From assembly GCF_000422365.1 (NCBI RefSeq), contig NZ_AULQ01000001.1:62001-126000 (forward strand): a stretch of DNA of 64,000 nucleotides, given 5' to 3'. A program made the translations under genes and the position numbers. Of this stretch, positions 26,724 through 36,323 are shown piece after piece. The stretch comes from Mesoflavibacter zeaxanthinifaciens DSM 18436 (GTDB taxonomy: Bacteria > Bacteroidota > Bacteroidia > Flavobacteriales > Flavobacteriaceae). Position 1 is the first letter of the stretch; the number at the start of each line of letters is the position of its first letter. Under the pieces are notes generated by a model, which was given only the letters and a program-made list of their open reading frames with translations, did not search any database and was not told the DNA's origin.

Positions 26724-28318
26724 AGTTCTTTTTTAACCCTTTTCAACTGCAATAAATTTATAGGATTATTACCTATACCTGAAACTTTTTTATGCGTAAA
26801 TCGTATTACTTCATCATAATATAAAGGTACGATAGGCGCTTCTTTTAATATTAAACTATCCATTTTAGAATATAGCTTAGCACGTTCGTCTACATTAGAC
26901 TCTAAAAAAGATTGCGTGTACCAAGTGTCAAAAGTTTCATCTTTAAAGTGTGTGTAATTTGGTCCGTTTGGCGCAAAGTTTTCACTGTAAAACAATGATA
27001 AATAATTTTGAGCATCGGGATAATCTGCAACCCAACTTGCTCTAAATAGGTCTAATTTACCATTTGCTTTACCTTCCTTTAATGTTGAAGCTGGTATTAC
27101 ATCTACATTGACAATAAGTCCTATTTTTGTTAATTCTCTTTGTATATATTCACAAAAATTAAGGTAATTACTTGTCGTTGTGATAGTTATTTCTGGGTTT
27201 AAATTGCCAGTTTGTGTTTTGTAGTCTTCGATAAGTTGCTTTGCTTTTTCTGGGTTATATTCAAAACCAGTATTTTTATTAAAACCAGGTAAACCTTTTG
27301 GGATAAATCCACCATTTGCGGGTATGCCTATTCCGTTACGTAAATAGGTTATCATTTTTTTTCTGTCAAAACCGTAATTAATTGCTAATCTTAAATTTTT
27401 TGAGTTAATTTCATCTTTTTCACTATCCATAAAAAAAGCTAAATATTCGGTATTTAGATATGGACCTTTAATGACGTTTACAGTTTTTGTGTATTTGTCT
27501 CTAAGTTCGCCTTTTGTTGTTAAAATTTCATCTTGATAAGAAGCATCCAAGCTGTTTAAAAAATCTAGATTACCTTGTGCAAACTGCATAAATTCACTTT
27601 GCTTATCTGGTAAAAAAGTAATAGCTACAGCTTCTAAATATGGTAGTTGATTGCCTTTAGCATCAGTTTCAAAATAGTTATTGTTTTTTCTAAAAACTAA
27701 CTTTATATTTTCTTCCCAACGTTTAAATTTAAAAGGACCAGTACCAATTGGGTTGGATCTAAAATTGCTACCGTAATGTTCTACAATTTCTTTTGGGACT
27801 ACGCTGCAATACTTCATGGTTAGTAGGCCTAAAAACGCAGGAAATGGTTGCTTTAAATTTATAGTGAAAATGCTATCGTTTTCAGCTTTAAAATGTTCCA
27901 CTTTATTAAAAACCCAACGACCAGAAGAAGCAACTTTTGGATCTAAAATTCGGTTAAAACTATACTCAAAATCTTGTGCTTTTACAGTTCTTGTACTGTC
28001 TTTTTTAAAGAGTGAATGTTTGTGGAAATAAACATCGTTTCGTAATGTGAATTTGTAAGTTAAACCATCTTCAGAAACTGTCCATTTTTTTGCAATACTT
28101 GGTATGACTTTTAGGCTGTCATTCATTTCAACCAACCCATTAAATAGTTGATTAATAGCCCAAATATCTGCATTGTCTTTAGCAAATGCGGGATCTAAAG
28201 ACCCTATATTTTTATGTTCATTATATCTAAAAACTAAATGGTCTTTATTATCATTTTTAGTTGAATTACAAGACCAAAACAGTAGTAAACTAAAGCTAAA
28301 ATATAATAAGTGTTTCAT
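26720..28318 (-). CDS. Peptide-binding (family 5) solute-binding lipoprotein
   Basis: 532 residues, typical of extracellular solute-binding proteins of family 5 (OppA/DppA/NikA-like). A lipoprotein signal ends at LLFWSC (Cys17). Characteristic stretches are NIGSLDPAFAKDNADIWAIN near the N terminus, WTVSEDGLTYKFTLRNDVYFH and IGTGPFKFKRW. It would bind oligopeptides or similar ligands in the periplasm. The start lies 4 bases from the stop of the eight-TM gene, and the ATPase gene is next, but no OppB/OppC-type permease is present, so a standard peptide importer is not complete at this locus. Confidence 0.88.
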   Translation of the reverse strand: MKHLLYFSFSLLLFWSCNSTKNDNKDHLVFRYNEHKNIGSLDPAFAKDNADIWAINQLFNGLVEMNDSLKVIPSIAKKWTVSEDGLTYKFTLRNDVYFHKHSLFKKDSTRTVKAQDFEYSFNRILDPKVASSGRWVFNKVEHFKAENDSIFTINLKQPFPAFLGLLTMKYCSVVPKEIVEHYGSNFRSNPIGTGPFKFKRWEENIKLVFRKNNNYFETDAKGNQLPYLEAVAITFLPDKQSEFMQFAQGNLDFLNSLDASYQDEILTTKGELRDKYTKTVNVIKGPYLNTEYLAFFMDSEKDEINSKNLRLAINYGFDRKKMITYLRNGIGIPANGGFIPKGLPGFNKNTGFEYNPEKAKQLIEDYKTQTGNLNPEITITTTSNYLNFCEYIQRELTKIGLIVNVDVIPASTLKEGKANGKLDLFRASWVADYPDAQNYLSLFYSENFAPNGPNYTHFKDETFDTWYTQSFLESNVDERAKLYSKMDSLILKEAPIVPLYYDEVIRFTHKKVSGIGNNPINLLQLKRVKKEL

Positions 28319-28321
28319 TGA

Positions 28322-30064
28322 TTAATTTTCTGGTGTAGCTCTCCATTTTAAGATAGTATTGCAATATAAGTAAGTAAAAACAATACCAACAACAAATAAA
28401 ATTAAACTTGACCACAAACCTAAGTCTCTTAATAGAACAAAGCAATTTTCAGTTCTTTCTGAATAATCAGGAAATTTTAAGCGACACGCATCGCTTTGGT
28501 GTGATGTAATAATTGCCATAATTAATAATACGTAAGCGACAAATCCAGACAATGTTAGATTGATAAAAATACTGCCTACTAGCTTTTTTAATTTAGTGAC
28601 TCCAAATAGACCAATAATTATTATAATGGATGCAATAAATAAAATAAAATACATCATAAAGTATTCAAAATCAATACCACCACTTCTAGATGTAAAGCCT
28701 ATAGCAGCTGCTACTAATGATATAAAAATAGTAAGTAATATACCGCTAACAATAGTAAATAAAACAGATTTTAAACTGGTTACTCTAAAACAGAATATAA
28801 GTAATGCAATTGCAAATGCTATCCAAATAAAAGCATGAATACTAGCATCTATAATAGTTTTGTTTTTTATATCGTCTAAGTTTTCAAACACAATTTTAAG
28901 ATGATCTGAGTCAAAAAACTTGTTAGTCATTATTTTATCTTGATAGATTTCAAAATCAGATCGATCTATGTTAGACCTATAGCTTTTTTTGTAAGGATAA
29001 TCTCTGTTGCTTATAAGGTGTTTTACCTCAAAATCTGTTGGATTGTAAACCATTTTAAACCAGTTGTCTGTGTCTAAATTGGTTTTTATTCTATACTTTT
29101 TAGATACTTCTAAAAAATCGTTTAACAACTGTTTTATTTCATCTGGGTTATTTCTGTTTAATAAATCAAAATTTCCTTTTTGTACTAATTGTTTTTTAGA
29201 CACATTTCCATATCTATCGTCTAAAGGATTGTATTCATATCTAGAGTATAAATAATCTACATCGTCTTTACCATAACTGTAAAATATTTTGGAATAGTTG
29301 TAATAATTTGGTTTAGCAGATTTTAAATATGCAGAAACATCTACAACAGAATCTTTATAAGCATATATTGTGGTAGTGTCTTTATGCTTATAATACACGT
29401 AGCCTTTTACGTTGTAATGAATAGGTTTGTCACTATCATAATAAGAGACAAATTTTAAGTTATAAAACTGATATTTTTTTCCTAAAAAATCAAGATAAGG
29501 TTTATCTAAATCAATTTTAGAGTATTCAGTTTCACAATGTAAAGAATCAAAAGGTTTAGGATAAACTAGTCGGTCTACAGTATAATTTTTTAAAGAGTGC
29601 GATAAAAATACACTAGCCTTATTAGCAGTTAAAACTTCATTTTTAGTAATGTTATCAGGATATTTATTGACGATATATGTCTTTAAACCAAAATTATACG
29701 AGAAGTAGAAGGTTATCGAAAAAAATATGATAATGAAGTATAATACAAATTGCTTAAATAGCTTAAAAGCAGTTGTTGGATAGTAGTTTTTAAACGCATT
29801 GTTTTTAAACATAAATACTAGCCAAAGTACTAGCATAACTACAGAAATCATCATGCTAAAGAAAATTGCGCCATTATCAAAAAAGATAGTTTCGGCGCCT
29901 CTATTTTGTAAGCTTTCTGGGTTTGTTAATGTAATTAAACCAAATAAAAAGAATAGAATATGAATAATTAAAGAAGCACCTAACATCCAAACTACTTTGG
30001 TGTTCCATAATGTTGGATGACGCTCGATTAAATATTTATTTATTTTAGAAATGAATTGCTGCAT
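28322..30064 (-). CDS. Eight-TM membrane protein of unknown family, possible ABC permease
   Basis: 580 residues. Three N-terminal helices (about 26-46, 66-86, 104-124), a large extracytoplasmic region of about 280 residues rich in Tyr and Asp, then five C-terminal helices. It is located between an ABC ATPase gene (16-base gap) and the solute-binding lipoprotein (3-base gap), so it is a candidate membrane partner of the ATPase, perhaps ABC-2-like. I do not recognise the family by motif and make no substrate claim. Confidence 0.6.
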   Translation of the reverse strand: MQQFISKINKYLIERHPTLWNTKVVWMLGASLIIHILFFLFGLITLTNPESLQNRGAETIFFDNGAIFFSMMISVVMLVLWLVFMFKNNAFKNYYPTTAFKLFKQFVLYFIIIFFSITFYFSYNFGLKTYIVNKYPDNITKNEVLTANKASVFLSHSLKNYTVDRLVYPKPFDSLHCETEYSKIDLDKPYLDFLGKKYQFYNLKFVSYYDSDKPIHYNVKGYVYYKHKDTTTIYAYKDSVVDVSAYLKSAKPNYYNYSKIFYSYGKDDVDYLYSRYEYNPLDDRYGNVSKKQLVQKGNFDLLNRNNPDEIKQLLNDFLEVSKKYRIKTNLDTDNWFKMVYNPTDFEVKHLISNRDYPYKKSYRSNIDRSDFEIYQDKIMTNKFFDSDHLKIVFENLDDIKNKTIIDASIHAFIWIAFAIALLIFCFRVTSLKSVLFTIVSGILLTIFISLVAAAIGFTSRSGGIDFEYFMMYFILFIASIIIIIGLFGVTKLKKLVGSIFINLTLSGFVAYVLLIMAIITSHQSDACRLKFPDYSERTENCFVLLRDLGLWSSLILFVVGIVFTYLYCNTILKWRATPEN

Positions 30065-30079
30065 TTTGAATAATAGAGA

Positions 30080-31240
30080 TTAAGATACAAAAAAACGTCT
30101 AGTAGATTTAGTTATGTTTCTGGTATAAGTAACATCAATTTGATGATTACCTAGCGCTTCTAAAACTTGATAAAATTGAGTGTTAGCATCAAAATATGCT
30201 ACATAAATTCCGCCATTAAAAACCAATTTTTCAAGTTGTAAAGGATTAAAAATTTGCTGAAGTTTTTCACGTTCGCAATTACAATCAATTTCTATGATTA
30301 GTTGATTTTTTATTGTTGTTTCTTCAGTTTCAGAGTTGTTGTTATCAGTATATTTTCCATTTTTTAAATAAATAACCTTATCCGAAACTTTTTCAACTTC
30401 ATATAATTGTTGAGAGCTTAAAATTAATGCAATAGGATGATTTAATGAGTTGCAAATAGATTTTAAGTCTTCAAGAATAACTTGTTGTGCTAAAACATCA
30501 AGGTTTGCTAACGGTTCGTCAAGTAATAGTAATTCTGGTTGACGCAATAAAGTTCTTGCAAGTTCAAAACGCATTTTGTAACCAGAAGATAATTCGCTCC
30601 ATTTTAAATGTTTGTAATCCCAAAGACCAAGTCTACAAATCATCATTAAAACTCTTGTTTCATTTTCTTCGGGACTAATTCCATAATTAGACAACACAAA
30701 TTTTAAGTTGTCTTTTAAACTACCGTACCATTTTTGGGTACGTTGCGGTATGTAAACTAATTTAGATCTTAGTTCAAAATCGGTATTTACTTTACTATCA
30801 AAATCATAGTTTAAGTTACCAGAAGTATGTTTTAACTCTTTAGCAAGTACACGTAAAAGTGTTGTTTTTCCGTTTCCATTTTCACCAACTAAACCATAAA
30901 CATTTCCTTTTTTTATAGAAAGATTGATAGGTCCTAAACTAAAACTATTAGTTCCATAACTTTTAGTGATGTTTGTTGCTGTGACAATAGGTTTAAAATT
31001 GTTGTAAACCTCAATAGGAATTTTAGAAATATCCTCCAAAACCTTCAAGCATTTAGTTATAAACTCGCTTTCGTTATCAGGATGTTTAGATTTCCAATCG
31101 GTAACTTCAATAATTTGATTATAAATCTCTAAGTTTTGTGTGTCTAAAGCACAATCCATAAGTTTTCTGTAGCCTAAAACAGTATCTTTATTTTCAAAAA
31201 AACGATAGACTTCTTGTAGTCTTTTTTCTAATGTAGACAT
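30080..31240 (-). CDS. ABC transporter ATP-binding protein with N-terminal extension
   Basis: 386 residues. An unusual ~85-residue helical N-terminal extension precedes the ATPase. The nucleotide-binding domain has Walker A GENGNGKT (119-126), signature LSSGY (217-221, a variant of LSGGQ) and Walker B LLLLDEPLANLD (237-248). A ~80-residue C-terminal regulatory-like region follows. It is the first gene of a three-gene unit with the eight-TM protein and the solute-binding lipoprotein. The role could be export or maintenance of envelope components; the substrate is unknown. Confidence 0.82.
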   Translation of the reverse strand: MSTLEKRLQEVYRFFENKDTVLGYRKLMDCALDTQNLEIYNQIIEVTDWKSKHPDNESEFITKCLKVLEDISKIPIEVYNNFKPIVTATNITKSYGTNSFSLGPINLSIKKGNVYGLVGENGNGKTTLLRVLAKELKHTSGNLNYDFDSKVNTDFELRSKLVYIPQRTQKWYGSLKDNLKFVLSNYGISPEENETRVLMMICRLGLWDYKHLKWSELSSGYKMRFELARTLLRQPELLLLDEPLANLDVLAQQVILEDLKSICNSLNHPIALILSSQQLYEVEKVSDKVIYLKNGKYTDNNNSETEETTIKNQLIIEIDCNCEREKLQQIFNPLQLEKLVFNGGIYVAYFDANTQFYQVLEALGNHQIDVTYTRNITKSTRRFFVS

Positions 31241-31286
31241 ATTGATTTTAAAGGTTTAAACGCTTTTTATAGCAGGAAAAATTACG

Positions 31287-31294
31287 TATTTTTG
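31287..31294 (+). promoter_or_regulatory. Promoter -7 box of mtaB
   Basis: TATTTTTG matches TAnnTTTG, 66 bases upstream of the mtaB start and in the divergent spacer with the ABC ATPase gene. Confidence 0.5.
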
Positions 31295-31360
31295 CAGCCA
31301 CAAATTTTAATAGCACTAGGTAAATATAACAAAACTTACTTAGCATAAACACGAATTGCA

Positions 31361-32692
31361 TTGAATAACAAAAAGAAAGTTGGCTTTTATACTTTAGGTT
31401 GTAAACTTAATTTTTCTGAAACATCAACCATTGCACGTTCCTTTAAAGACGAAGGTTTTGAGCGTGTAGACTTTAATGATCAAGCAGATATTTATGTTAT
31501 AAACACATGCTCTGTAACCGAAAATGCAGATAAACGTTTTAAAACCATAGTAAAGCAAGCGCAAAAAGCAAATCCAGAAGCTTTTATTGCCGCTGTAGGT
31601 TGTTATGCGCAGTTAAAGCCACAAGAGTTAGCAGACGTAAATGGAGTAGATTTAGTGCTTGGTGCTACCGAAAAATTTAAGATTACAGATTACCTAAACG
31701 ATTTGTCAAAAAATGATTTTGGCGAAGTACACTCGTGCGAGATAGAAGAAGCCGATTTTTACGTAGGAAGTTACTCCATAGGTGACAGAACACGTGCTTT
31801 TTTAAAGGTGCAAGATGGTTGTGATTACAAATGCACGTATTGTACAATTCCTTTAGCTCGTGGTATTTCACGAAGTGATACTTTAGAAAATGTACTTAAA
31901 AATGCTAAAGAAATTTCAGAAAGAAACATCAAAGAAATTGTCTTAACAGGTGTAAACATAGGCGATTACGGTAAAGGCGAATTTGGTAATAAAAAACACG
32001 AGCACACATTTTACGAATTAGTACAAGCTTTAGACGTAGTAGAAGGTATAGAGCGTTTACGTATCTCTTCTATAGAACCTAATTTGCTTAAAAATGAAAC
32101 GATAGATTTTGTAGCCCAAAGTAAAACGTTTGTGCCACATTTTCATATTCCGCTACAAAGCGGAAGTAACGATATGCTTAAAAAAATGAGACGTCGTTAT
32201 TTAAGAGAATTGTATGTAGATCGTGTAGAACAAATCAAAAAAGTGATGCCTCATGCTTGTATTGGTGTAGATGTTATTGTTGGTTTTCCTGGAGAAACGG
32301 ATGAACACTTTTTAGAAACCTACAATTTTTTAAACGAATTAGATATTTCATACTTACACGTATTTACATATTCTGAAAGAGAAAATACAGTAGCAGCTAC
32401 AATGGATGGCGTTGTGCCTAAAAAAGTAAGATCAAAACGAAGTAAAATGTTACGAGGATTAAGCGTTAAAAAGCGTCGTGCATTTTACGAGTCACAAATA
32501 GGTACAAAAAGAACCGTACTTTTTGAATCAGAAAATAAAGAAGGTTACATACACGGCTTTACAGAAAATTATGTCAAGGTTAAAGCACCATGGAACCCAG
32601 AATTAGTCAATACGCTTCATCAAGTCCAGCTTACTAAAATAGACACAGACGGTTTAGTAAGATTTGATTTTGTAAACGTAGAAGTGATATAA
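31361..32692 (+). CDS. mtaB: tRNA t6A37 methylthiotransferase
   Basis: 443 residues. The N-terminal UPF0004 domain has cluster-binding Cys14 (LGCKLN), Cys50 (NTCSVT) and Cys81 (VGCYA). The radical SAM domain has CDYKCTYC (Cys154, 158, 161), and a TRAM-like C-terminal part follows. It adds a methylthio group at C2 of N6-threonylcarbamoyladenosine 37 in tRNA. The family motif GCKLN, rather than the RimO or MiaB versions, supports MtaB. The start is a TTG: no ATG or GTG exists in frame between the promoter and the conserved KKVGFYTLGCKLN, and homologues begin only a few residues before this motif. Confidence 0.93.
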   Translation: MNNKKKVGFYTLGCKLNFSETSTIARSFKDEGFERVDFNDQADIYVINTCSVTENADKRFKTIVKQAQKANPEAFIAAVGCYAQLKPQELADVNGVDLVLGATEKFKITDYLNDLSKNDFGEVHSCEIEEADFYVGSYSIGDRTRAFLKVQDGCDYKCTYCTIPLARGISRSDTLENVLKNAKEISERNIKEIVLTGVNIGDYGKGEFGNKKHEHTFYELVQALDVVEGIERLRISSIEPNLLKNETIDFVAQSKTFVPHFHIPLQSGSNDMLKKMRRRYLRELYVDRVEQIKKVMPHACIGVDVIVGFPGETDEHFLETYNFLNELDISYLHVFTYSERENTVAATMDGVVPKKVRSKRSKMLRGLSVKKRRAFYESQIGTKRTVLFESENKEGYIHGFTENYVKVKAPWNPELVNTLHQVQLTKIDTDGLVRFDFVNVEVI

Positions 32693-32695
32693 AAC

Positions 32696-32726
32696 AAAAC
32701 ATCCGAAGTGATTAACCTCGGATGTT
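32696..32726. terminator. Terminator between mtaB and the convergent GNAT gene
   Basis: Stem AAAACATCCGA with TCGGATGTTTT, then TCTTTTT. It lies 4 bases after the mtaB stop and may serve both convergent genes. Confidence 0.8.
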
Positions 32727-32752
32727 TTCTTTTTAAGTTAAATTAAACCTAA

Positions 32753-33049
32753 TTAGATTCTTACACCAACAGGTAATAACCTTTTAAATTGGCGGTTTTT
32801 TCTAATAAATTTAGCAATGTAAGGACTTGTTGGGACAACACTTAAGTTGCGCTCTTCGATATTATCAAATACTATTTTGATAAAATCTGTTTTAAACTCG
32901 TCATTATCAAGTGCTTCAGGAACAATTAACTTGGTTAAAAAAATCTTTTTTTCTTGAAGAGAATACTCAATTTTAGCAAAATGATCATCTATTTTCAGTT
33001 CAAATTGACGTAAAAAATCGTTGTCAATCAGCTCAGCTGCATCAATCAT
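32753..33049 (-). CDS. Small GNAT-like N-acetyltransferase (YjdJ type)
   Basis: 98 residues. The pattern FLTKLIVPEALDNDEF...LSVVPTSPYIAKFIRKN corresponds to the short GNAT-like family (COG2388) in which VPxxxxG and VxPxCPYVxxYIRRHPE are conserved. In this copy the usual glycine-rich acetyl-CoA loop (RGQGIG type) is replaced by DNDEFKTD, so CoA binding may be altered. Physiological substrate unknown. It is a single gene, divergent from the alpha/beta hydrolase. Confidence 0.72.
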   Translation of the reverse strand: MIDAAELIDNDFLRQFELKIDDHFAKIEYSLQEKKIFLTKLIVPEALDNDEFKTDFIKIVFDNIEERNLSVVPTSPYIAKFIRKNRQFKRLLPVGVRI

Positions 33050-33172
33050 ATTTATAAAGTTTTATTAATTATCAAGGAAGTTTCAAAAATAGTACCAAAC
33101 TATTTTTTAGTTTTATACTACAAATTTACAAAAAATAATAACAACAATAGTTGTTTAAGTTGTTAAAAGCTT

Positions 33173-33838
33173 ATGAATCAGCAGTTAATACCAGTTTACT
33201 TAATGCCAGGTATGGCGGCAAATCCTACAATTTTTGAATATATAAAATTACCCGAAGATCAGTTTGAAATTTTTTGGTTATCGTGGAAAATGCCTTTTAA
33301 AAAAGAAACTCTACAAGATTATGCCAAACGTATGTGCGAAGAAGTAAAGCATGAAAACCCTGTACTTTTAGGTGTGTCTTTTGGAGGTATTTTAGTGCAA
33401 GAAATGAGTAAACATATTAGTGTAAGAAAATTATTTGTTGTTTCTAGCGTTAAGACTAAACATGAGCTGCCAAAACGTATGAAGTTGCTTAAAGTAACAA
33501 AAGCTTATAAATTGCTTCCTACGCAATTAATGGGTAATATAGATTTATTAGCAAAATATGCTTTTGGAGAAACTATTACTAAACGTGTAGAATTGTATAA
33601 AAAATACCTATCTGTTAGTGATAAAGCATATTTAGATTGGGCAATAGAGCAAGTAATATGTTGGGAACAAGATCAACCAATACCAGAAGCCATACACATA
33701 CATGGCGATAATGATATGGTGTTTCCGTGTTCTTACATATCAAATTGTACAAAAATTAAAGGCGGAACACACATTATGATTATAAATAAGTATAAATGGT
33801 TTAACGAAAATTTACCAAAACTAATCCTAGGTAATTAA
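33173..33838 (+). CDS. Alpha/beta hydrolase
   Basis: 221 residues. The nucleophile elbow GVSFGG has Ser69, a candidate acid is Asp179 or Asp181 in HGDNDMVFP, and the His is His200 in GGTHIMI, so the triad appears complete. The N terminus PVYLMPGMAANPTIFEYI supplies the oxyanion region. Substrate unknown. It lies 41 bases upstream of the lytic transglycosylase and cardiolipin synthase genes on the same strand. Confidence 0.85.
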   Translation: MNQQLIPVYLMPGMAANPTIFEYIKLPEDQFEIFWLSWKMPFKKETLQDYAKRMCEEVKHENPVLLGVSFGGILVQEMSKHISVRKLFVVSSVKTKHELPKRMKLLKVTKAYKLLPTQLMGNIDLLAKYAFGETITKRVELYKKYLSVSDKAYLDWAIEQVICWEQDQPIPEAIHIHGDNDMVFPCSYISNCTKIKGGTHIMIINKYKWFNENLPKLILGN

Positions 33839-33879
33839 TAAAAAATCAAATAAAATTTTTAAATTTAGAAAAAGAAATA

Positions 33880-34815
33880 ATGAAGATGAAGTTAGTTAAA
33901 AACACATTAGCAGCAGTTGGTTTAGTCGCTATTGGAGCATTATCTATCAATGCTATGCAAGAAGCTCCAACAGACGAAAATTTTACAAAAAAACTTATAA
34001 ACGATTACAACGTATACGCATTACAAGTTCCGGATTATATGGATTTTGCAGGCGAAGAAGTACCATTATCTAATCCTGATATTTTAGAGCGAATGGATAG
34101 AGAGCTTTTAGTAAATACCTATTGGCAATCTAACGGTCTATTAATGTTTAAAAGAGCTAAAAAATACTTTCCTATAATAGAACCTATTTTAGCAAAACAT
34201 GGTGTACCTGATGATTTTAAATATCTAGCAGTTATAGAAAGTGGGTTAACTAATGCTAAATCACCAGCTGGAGCAAGTGGGTTTTGGCAAATAATGAAAG
34301 CTACAGGTCGCGAACATGGTTTAGAAGTTAATGATAATGTAGATGAAAGATATCATCTAGAAAAAGCAACAGAAGTGGCTTGCGATTATCTAAAAAAAGC
34401 AAAAGAAAATTTAGGTAGTTGGACACTTGCAGCTGCAGCTTATAATGCTGGTAATGCAGGTATAAAAAGAAGGTTAGATGCACAACAAGTTAATGGATAT
34501 TACGATTTGTTGTTAGGTGAAGAAACTGGTCGTTATGTATTCAGAATTTTAGCTTTAAAAGAAATTTTATCAAACCCTTCAAAATATGGTTTTAATTTTA
34601 GAGATAAAGACTTATACTCTAAAGTACCAACATATTTAGTAGAAGTAGATACAGCAGTTACAGATTTTGCTGGTTTTGCAAAGCAGTTTGGTATAAACTA
34701 TAAAATTTTAAAACTACACAATCCTTGGTTAAGAGAGCCGCATTTAAATAATAAATCAAGAAAGCAATATTTTATAGAATTGCCTAAAGAAGGTTATTAT
34801 AACATACAACCTTAA
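33880..34815 (+). CDS. Membrane-bound lytic murein transglycosylase (MltD-like, no LysM)
   Basis: 311 residues. A signal peptide (about 1-26) is followed by an SLT domain: VPDDFKYLAVIESGLTNAKS carries the catalytic Glu120, with SPAGASGFWQIM next and AAAAYNAGNAG after it. These enzymes cleave peptidoglycan between MurNAc and GlcNAc to form 1,6-anhydro ends. LysM repeats found in E. coli MltD are absent; the C-terminal part (about 225-311) is a short region ending KQYFIELPKEGYYNIQP. Either of two nearby Met codons (33880 or 33886) could start translation. Its TAA stop is directly followed by the ATG of the cardiolipin synthase gene. Confidence 0.9.
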   Translation: MKMKLVKNTLAAVGLVAIGALSINAMQEAPTDENFTKKLINDYNVYALQVPDYMDFAGEEVPLSNPDILERMDRELLVNTYWQSNGLLMFKRAKKYFPIIEPILAKHGVPDDFKYLAVIESGLTNAKSPAGASGFWQIMKATGREHGLEVNDNVDERYHLEKATEVACDYLKKAKENLGSWTLAAAAYNAGNAGIKRRLDAQQVNGYYDLLLGEETGRYVFRILALKEILSNPSKYGFNFRDKDLYSKVPTYLVEVDTAVTDFAGFAKQFGINYKILKLHNPWLREPHLNNKSRKQYFIELPKEGYYNIQP

Positions 34816-36273
34816 ATGATAGAGTTTTTACAATCACATTGGTGGACAATAGCAATAACGCTAAACTATATATTGGCACTAATTGCAGTTGTTACCATTC
34901 TATTTAAATCTATAAATCCAACAAAAACACTAACATATATTATTGTATTGTTAGTGTTTCCTTTTTTTGGTTTAATCGTTTATTATCTGTTTGGTCAAGA
35001 GTATAGAAAAAATAAAATCTTCAATAAAAAAGACATTTTAAATAATGAATTAATACAATCTATTGAAGATAAATTAGAAATAAAACCCGAAGCTTTAACT
35101 TTTTATGAAGCAGAAGCAGAAGAAGATCAAATACGTTTAGTTCAACTACTTCAAAAAAATGATAAATCACCATTAACACAGTATAACGATGTTGAAATTA
35201 TAATTAATGGTGAAAATAAATTTGAAAAGCTCTTCAAAGATATAGAGTCAGCAAAACAGCATATACATGTAGAATACTATATTTTAAAAGATGATAAAAT
35301 TGGTACAAAATTTTTAGAGCTATTACTTAAAAAAGCAGATCAAGGTGTACAAGTAAAGCTAAGCTATGATGATGTAGGAAGCAAAATTTCATCTAAAATG
35401 AAAAGAAGGCTTACGCAATCTTCAATAGAGCATCATCCGTTTATGCCAGTATTATTTCCAAAATTTACTGGTAAAATGAATTACCGAGATCACCGGAAAA
35501 TAGTGATTATTGATGGCGAAATTGGTTATGTTGGAGGAATAAATGTTTCGGACACTTATGTGAATTATCCAGAAAACAAAAAGTATTGGAGAGATACACA
35601 TCTTAGAATTACAGGTGAAGCAGTATTTACACTTCAAGTTCAATTTTTAACCAACTGGAATTTTGTTTCAGATAAAAAAATAGAGCTAAATCAAACCTAT
35701 TTTCCAAAAAATAAAACAGAAACAATTACTCCAATTCAAATTGCTGCAAGTGGTCCTGATACCGATTGGGCAAACATTATGGAAGCTATTTTCTTCTCAA
35801 TAGTAACTGCAGAAAAATACGTGTATATAGCGACACCTTATTTTATTCCTAATGATCAAATTATAACCGCAATGCAAGTGGCTTCAAAAAGTGGAGTAGA
35901 TGTTAGGATTTTAATACCAGATAAATCAGACTCTTGGATAGCACAACATGCAACAAACTCTTATTTAGAACAATTGTTTGATGCCAATGTTAAGGTTTAC
36001 AGGTACAAAAAAGGATTTACTCATGCAAAAACAATGGTTATTGATGATGTCTTTACAACCATTGGTACTTGTAATATGGATTATAGAAGTTTCAATATTA
36101 ACTTCGAAATTAATGCATTAATCTACAGTAAAGAACAAGCTTTAAAAGCAAAACAGATGTATTTAAACGATTTGGATGATTCTTTGTGTATGGACTACGA
36201 CCAATGGAAAAACAGAGGTAAATTAGAACGTTTAAAAGAAGCTTATTGCAGGCTTTGGGCTCCGTTGTTATAA
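34816..36273 (+). CDS. cls: Cardiolipin synthase
   Basis: 485 residues, the normal length for ClsA-type enzymes. Two N-terminal membrane helices (about 10-30 and 38-60) precede two phospholipase D HKD motifs: HRKIVIID (226-233) and HAKTMVID (403-410), both complete. It joins two phosphatidylglycerol molecules, or PG with PE, into cardiolipin at the inner membrane. The start codon directly follows the stop of the lytic transglycosylase gene, so translation is probably coupled. Confidence 0.94.
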   Translation: MIEFLQSHWWTIAITLNYILALIAVVTILFKSINPTKTLTYIIVLLVFPFFGLIVYYLFGQEYRKNKIFNKKDILNNELIQSIEDKLEIKPEALTFYEAEAEEDQIRLVQLLQKNDKSPLTQYNDVEIIINGENKFEKLFKDIESAKQHIHVEYYILKDDKIGTKFLELLLKKADQGVQVKLSYDDVGSKISSKMKRRLTQSSIEHHPFMPVLFPKFTGKMNYRDHRKIVIIDGEIGYVGGINVSDTYVNYPENKKYWRDTHLRITGEAVFTLQVQFLTNWNFVSDKKIELNQTYFPKNKTETITPIQIAASGPDTDWANIMEAIFFSIVTAEKYVYIATPYFIPNDQIITAMQVASKSGVDVRILIPDKSDSWIAQHATNSYLEQLFDANVKVYRYKKGFTHAKTMVIDDVFTTIGTCNMDYRSFNINFEINALIYSKEQALKAKQMYLNDLDDSLCMDYDQWKNRGKLERLKEAYCRLWAPLL

Positions 36274-36323
36274 TTATTTAATTCAAAATTTTTTAGTCGT
36301 ATATTTAAAGGGCTAAATTGATA

